Source: Pelobacter seleniigenes DSM 18267
GTDB taxonomy: Bacteria > Desulfobacterota > Desulfuromonadia > Desulfuromonadales > Geopsychrobacteraceae
Direction: 5' to 3'
Assembly: GCF_000711225.1 (NCBI RefSeq)
Contig: NZ_JOMG01000002.1
Span: 2,802,501 to 2,866,500, forward strand
DNA length: 64,000 nt
Made by a program: the position numbers and the translations under genes. A model generated the notes under the pieces. That model was not told the DNA's origin, did no database searches, and saw nothing but the letters and a program-made list of their open reading frames with translations. Position 1 is the first letter of the stretch. Each line of letters opens with the position of its first letter. Shown here one piece after another: positions 61,133-64,000 of this stretch.

Positions 61133-62080
61133 ATGGGTGAGATTATTGTCGTTGCCATTGGCGGGAACTCGTTGATTCGCGATGCCGCCCACATGTCCGT
61201 GGGGGATCAGTATGAGTCCGTGGTGGAAACCGCGAAACATCTGGCCGACATTGTCGAGTCGGGGTTCCGGGTCGTTATTGTCCACGGCAATGGTCCGCAG
61301 GTCGGTTTTATCCTGCGCCGTTCCGCCATCGCTTTTGAAGCGGCCGGCTTGCATGAGGTCCCCTTGTCGAGCTGCGTTGCCGATACCCAGGGGGCCATCG
61401 GCTTTCAGATCCAGCAGGCTCTGGACATCGAAATGAACAAGCGCGGTCTGGACAAAAAGACGGCGACCCTGGTCACCCGCGTTGCGGTGGATGAGAATGA
61501 TGCCAAGTTCCAGAATCCGAGCAAACCGATCGGCTCGTTCTTCAGTGCTGAACAACGGGCCGAATTGGAACAGCGCTACCCGGACTGGCAGTTCATGGAA
61601 GACGCGGGGCGCGGGTTTCGGCGGGTGGTTCCTTCGCCGGAGCCGATCGAGATTGTCGAGCTGGAGCTGATCAAGGATGTCATTGCCAAAGACTATGTGG
61701 TGGTGGCCTGCGGCGGCGGAGGTATTCCGGTGGTGAAAAAGCCCGAGGGCTACCTGGCCGTGGATGCGGTGATCGACAAGGATCTGGCCTCGGCGCTGTT
61801 GTCCGCCCAGATCGACGCCAAGCGTTTTGTGATTTCGACCGGGGTTGATTATGTCTATCTCAACTTCGGCAAAGAGAATGAACAACGCCTTGAGCAGGTG
61901 ACGCTGCAGCAGATCAAGACTTATGTTGAGGAAGGACACTTTGCCGCCGGCAGCATGTTGCCCAAGATAGAGGCGGCTATCCGCTTTCTGGAAAATGGCG
62001 GGGAAGAAGTCATCATTACTTCGCCCGAATATATAAAAATGGCTTTGAACTACGAAATCGGTACGAGAATAACCCAATAA
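61133..62080 (+). CDS. Carbamate kinase
   Basis: A 315-aa carbamate kinase (ArcC/YqeA type). Motifs include VVAIGGNSLI, VIVHGNGPQVGFILRR, VVACGGGGIPVV and AVIDKDLASALLSAQI. It makes ATP from carbamoyl phosphate, the product expected from phosphorolysis of a ureido compound by the neighbouring carbamoyltransferase. ATG 61133 follows GAGAGGTGACGC, 10 bp after the ygeY stop. Confidence 0.94.
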   Translation: MGEIIVVAIGGNSLIRDAAHMSVGDQYESVVETAKHLADIVESGFRVVIVHGNGPQVGFILRRSAIAFEAAGLHEVPLSSCVADTQGAIGFQIQQALDIEMNKRGLDKKTATLVTRVAVDENDAKFQNPSKPIGSFFSAEQRAELEQRYPDWQFMEDAGRGFRRVVPSPEPIEIVELELIKDVIAKDYVVVACGGGGIPVVKKPEGYLAVDAVIDKDLASALLSAQIDAKRFVISTGVDYVYLNFGKENEQRLEQVTLQQIKTYVEEGHFAAGSMLPKIEAAIRFLENGGEEVIITSPEYIKMALNYEIGTRITQ

Positions 62081-62096
62081 CGACAGGAGTGATAAG

Positions 62097-63293
62097 GTGA
62101 GCAACGTATTGACCCGAGAATTGATTCGCAGGCTGAGCCTGCAGGATACCAGAAATATGTACCTCAATGATTTTCTGCATACCTGGGACAAGACCGACCA
62201 GGAATTGCAGGCGATTTTCAATGTTGCCGAAATCCTGCAGGAGCTGCGCAAGGACAATATCTCGCCGAAGGTGTTTGACAGCGGGCTCGGCATTTCCCTG
62301 TTCCGTGACAATTCAACCCGCACCCGGTTCAGCTTTTCCAGCGCCTGCAACCTGCTCGGGCTGGAAGTGCAGGACCTGGACGAAGGCAAGTCACAGATTG
62401 CCCACGGTGAAACGGTTCGGGAAACGGCCAACATGGTCTCTTTCATGGCCGACATCATCGGCATTCGTGACGATATGTACATCGGCAAGGGGCATGCCTA
62501 CATGAAAGAGGTGTCGGCTGCGGTTGAGGCCGGTTATCGTGAAGGGGTGCTGGAGCAACGTCCGACCATCGTCAATCTGCAGTGCGATGTCGACCATCCG
62601 ACCCAGTCCATGGCCGATGCCATGCACCTCATCCAGAGTTTTGGCGGGGTGGAGAACCTGAAGGGTAAGAAGATCGCCATGACCTGGGCCTATTCGCCGT
62701 CCTACGGCAAGCCGCTCTCCGTCCCGCAGGGGATCATCGGGCTGATGACCCGCTTCGGCATGGAGGTCTCTCTGGCTCATCCGGAAGGGTATGAAGTGAT
62801 GCCCGAAGTGGAGGAGATCGCCAAACGCAACGCCGAAAAATCGGGCGGGTCGTTCACCAAGACCAACAGCATGGCGGAAGCTTTCGCCGGTGCGGATATC
62901 GTTTATCCGAAGAGCTGGGCGCCGTTTGCCGCCATGGAAAAGCGCACCAATCTGTATGCCGAAGGCGACGATGCCGGAATCAAGGCGCTGGAAAAAGAGC
63001 TGCTGGCACAGAACGCCAACCACAAGGATTGGGAGTGTACCGAAGAGTTGATGGCCCAAACCAAAGAGGGCAAAGCCCTGTACCTGCATTGCCTGCCGGC
63101 GGACATCTCCGGTGTCTCCTGCCAGGCCGGTGAGGTTGCGGCTTCGGTCTTCGATCGCTACCGGGTTCCGCTCTACAAGGAAGCCAGCTACAAACCCTAT
63201 ATCATTGCGGCCATGATCTTCCTCAGCAAGTTCAACAATCCGGCGGACAAACTGCTGAGTCTGCTGGAACAGGGCACCCCGAGGATCCGTTAA
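62097..63293 (+). CDS. ygeW: Aspartate/ornithine carbamoyltransferase-family protein YgeW
   Basis: A 398-aa carbamoyltransferase-family protein close to E. coli YgeW (396 aa). Carbamoyl-phosphate site DNSTRTRFSF, QIAHGETVRETANM, VNLQCDVDHPTQSMAD, MTWAYSPSYGKPLSVP and LYLHCLPADISGVSC match along the whole length. It probably splits a ureido compound by phosphorolysis to give carbamoyl phosphate for the carbamate kinase. The start is GTG 62097, 9 bases after CAGGAG. Confidence 0.94.
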   Translation: MSNVLTRELIRRLSLQDTRNMYLNDFLHTWDKTDQELQAIFNVAEILQELRKDNISPKVFDSGLGISLFRDNSTRTRFSFSSACNLLGLEVQDLDEGKSQIAHGETVRETANMVSFMADIIGIRDDMYIGKGHAYMKEVSAAVEAGYREGVLEQRPTIVNLQCDVDHPTQSMADAMHLIQSFGGVENLKGKKIAMTWAYSPSYGKPLSVPQGIIGLMTRFGMEVSLAHPEGYEVMPEVEEIAKRNAEKSGGSFTKTNSMAEAFAGADIVYPKSWAPFAAMEKRTNLYAEGDDAGIKALEKELLAQNANHKDWECTEELMAQTKEGKALYLHCLPADISGVSCQAGEVAASVFDRYRVPLYKEASYKPYIIAAMIFLSKFNNPADKLLSLLEQGTPRIR

Positions 63294-63307
63294 CTACTGT
63301 CTTGGTG

Positions 63308-63331
63308 CACCCCGGTCCAAGGGCCGGGGTG
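63308..63331 (+). other. Intercistronic hairpin between ygeW and ridA
   Basis: CACCCCGG (63308-63315) pairs with CCGGGGTG (63324-63331) around an 8-base loop, 14 bp after the ygeW stop. There is no T-tract; it may be an mRNA stability or processing element within the operon. Confidence 0.5.
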
Positions 63332-63353
63332 TGGTCAATAAGAAGAGGACGTT

Positions 63354-63731
63354 ATGAAAGAGATTGTCCATACCGAAAATGCGCCGGCGGCCATCGGGCC
63401 TTACAGTCAGGCGACCAGCAGCAATGGCATGGTTTTTACTTCCGGCCAGATTCCCATCGATCCGGCGACCGGCGCGGTCGTGGCCGGCGATATCAAGACT
63501 CAAACCGAGCAGGTTATGAAAAATCTCGGCGCGGTCCTGGCGGCGGCTGGTTGTATGGCGCAGAATGTTGTGAAGACGACCTGCTTTTTGCAGGATATGG
63601 CTGATTTTGCCGCATTCAACGCGGTCTACGAGGAATATTTTTCAGAAAATCCTCCGGCCCGTTCCTGTGTGGCCGTCAAGACTCTGCCGAAAAACGTTCT
63701 GGTCGAAGTGGAGGCAATCGCGGTCAAGTAA
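63354..63731 (+). CDS. ridA: RidA-family enamine/imine deaminase
   Basis: A 125-aa RidA (YjgF/YER057c/UK114) protein. It has AAIGPYSQA, FTSGQIPIDP and the catalytic Arg in PPARSCVAVKTLPKN. RidA hydrolyses reactive enamine/imine intermediates such as 2-aminoacrylate. The operon's first enzyme, diaminopropionate ammonia-lyase, releases this intermediate, so RidA here likely speeds its conversion to pyruvate. ATG 63354 follows AAGAAGAGGACGTT. Confidence 0.92.
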   Translation: MKEIVHTENAPAAIGPYSQATSSNGMVFTSGQIPIDPATGAVVAGDIKTQTEQVMKNLGAVLAAAGCMAQNVVKTTCFLQDMADFAAFNAVYEEYFSENPPARSCVAVKTLPKNVLVEVEAIAVK

Positions 63732-63850
63732 GTCATGCATCGCACCTGCAGGGACAGCACCGCAAGGCTAACTGCACAGTTGGAACCACTACGGCACATC
63801 ACTCAACCCGCTCCGGAAGCTGGTGCGGATGCGGAGCAAACGAGGTGGCT

Positions 63851-64000
63851 ATGGTCAGATTTACTCTCAACGGGAAGGACGTGGTCTATGACGGGGACGG
63901 GGCGCGAACCCTGCTTTCTTGGCTGCGTTTTTCCGTCGATATGAAAAGCGTGAAGGACGGTTGTTCCGGACAGGGGACCTGTGGCGCCTGCCTGGTCGAA
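63851..64000 (+). CDS. Molybdenum hydroxylase iron-sulfur (or fused) subunit, partial
   Basis: The first 50 codons of a protein starting MVRFTLNGKDVVYDGDGART and containing CSGQGTCGACLVE, the plant-type [2Fe-2S] Cys pattern of xanthine dehydrogenase-family small subunits. ATG 63851 follows GAGGTGGCT. It runs off the window end. With the upstream ygeXYW set it points to a purine (xanthine or related) hydroxylase; whether it is a small subunit or a fused enzyme is not visible. Confidence 0.8.
   Translation, partial: MVRFTLNGKDVVYDGDGARTLLSWLRFSVDMKSVKDGCSGQGTCGACLVE

Noticed and set aside
61097-62488. A 463-codon minus-strand open frame
   Set aside because: Antisense to the carbamate kinase and ygeW genes; no family features.

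Overview
The window looks like a chromosomal segment of a Gram-negative anaerobe, most likely a Desulfuromonadales-type deltaproteobacterium. That placement is inference. It rests on the mix of PAS/HDFNN hybrid kinases, sigma-54 activation, TRAP and TTT transporters, malic enzyme and an anaerobic purine/diaminopropionate gene set. No rRNA, phage, transposase or CRISPR array is visible. The only tRNA is tRNA-Thr(CGT).

Layout. (1) 1-6.9 kb, minus strand: an envelope/osmotic-stress block with a partial NdvB-type cyclic beta-glucan synthase, a 43-aa membrane protein, a double PRC-barrel protein, a VWA-OmpA lipoprotein and a CsbD-like protein. (2) 7.3-13.6 kb, minus: a CheB-CheR-PAS fusion, a PAS kinase with receiver, and a sigma-54 activator without a receiver. 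(3) 14.0-18.4 kb: tRNA-Thr, a circularly permuted ATP-grasp / alpha-E / transglutaminase operon, and a PerR-like regulator. (4) 18.5-33.7 kb: a sugar-acid island. A TRAP transporter, L-idonate 5-dehydrogenase, 5-ketogluconate reductase, an enolase-superfamily dehydratase and a 722-aa IlvD/Edd dehydratase feed KDG kinase, KDPG aldolase, pyruvate kinase and GAPDH, so the window carries a near-complete route from L-idonate to pyruvate. (5) 33.7-38.5 kb: a candidate Fur-controlled small RNA, malic enzyme and a second hybrid kinase. (6) 38.8-44.4 kb: a LacI-controlled set of hydroxyacid dehydrogenases with a YhcH-family protein. (7) 44.4-53.5 kb: a CitA/DcuS-type two-component system and an IclR regulator divergent from a CoA-transferase / citryl-CoA-lyase-like / AbrB-like / TctCBA operon, read here as a tricarboxylate uptake, activation and cleavage unit. 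(8) 53.7-54.8 kb: an Epd-like dehydrogenase. (9) 54.9-64 kb: two fold-type-II PLP enzymes and a YheO-type regulator, divergent from ygeX-ygeY-carbamate kinase-ygeW-ridA and the start of a molybdenum hydroxylase.

The intergenic DNA is rich in small inverted-repeat elements. There are four copies of a 176-bp MITE-like element, three with 6-7 bp target duplications and all just upstream of genes. A separate 188-bp nested palindrome has a 5-bp duplication beside the tRNA. A third family carries ends like CAGGCTGTTGAAAAA. The most novel-looking items are the Fur-box small RNA near 34.1 kb, the CoA-transferase-based tricarboxylate cleavage operon, the MITE family, and the lack of any standard start codon at the ribosome-binding site of the ndvB-like gene.
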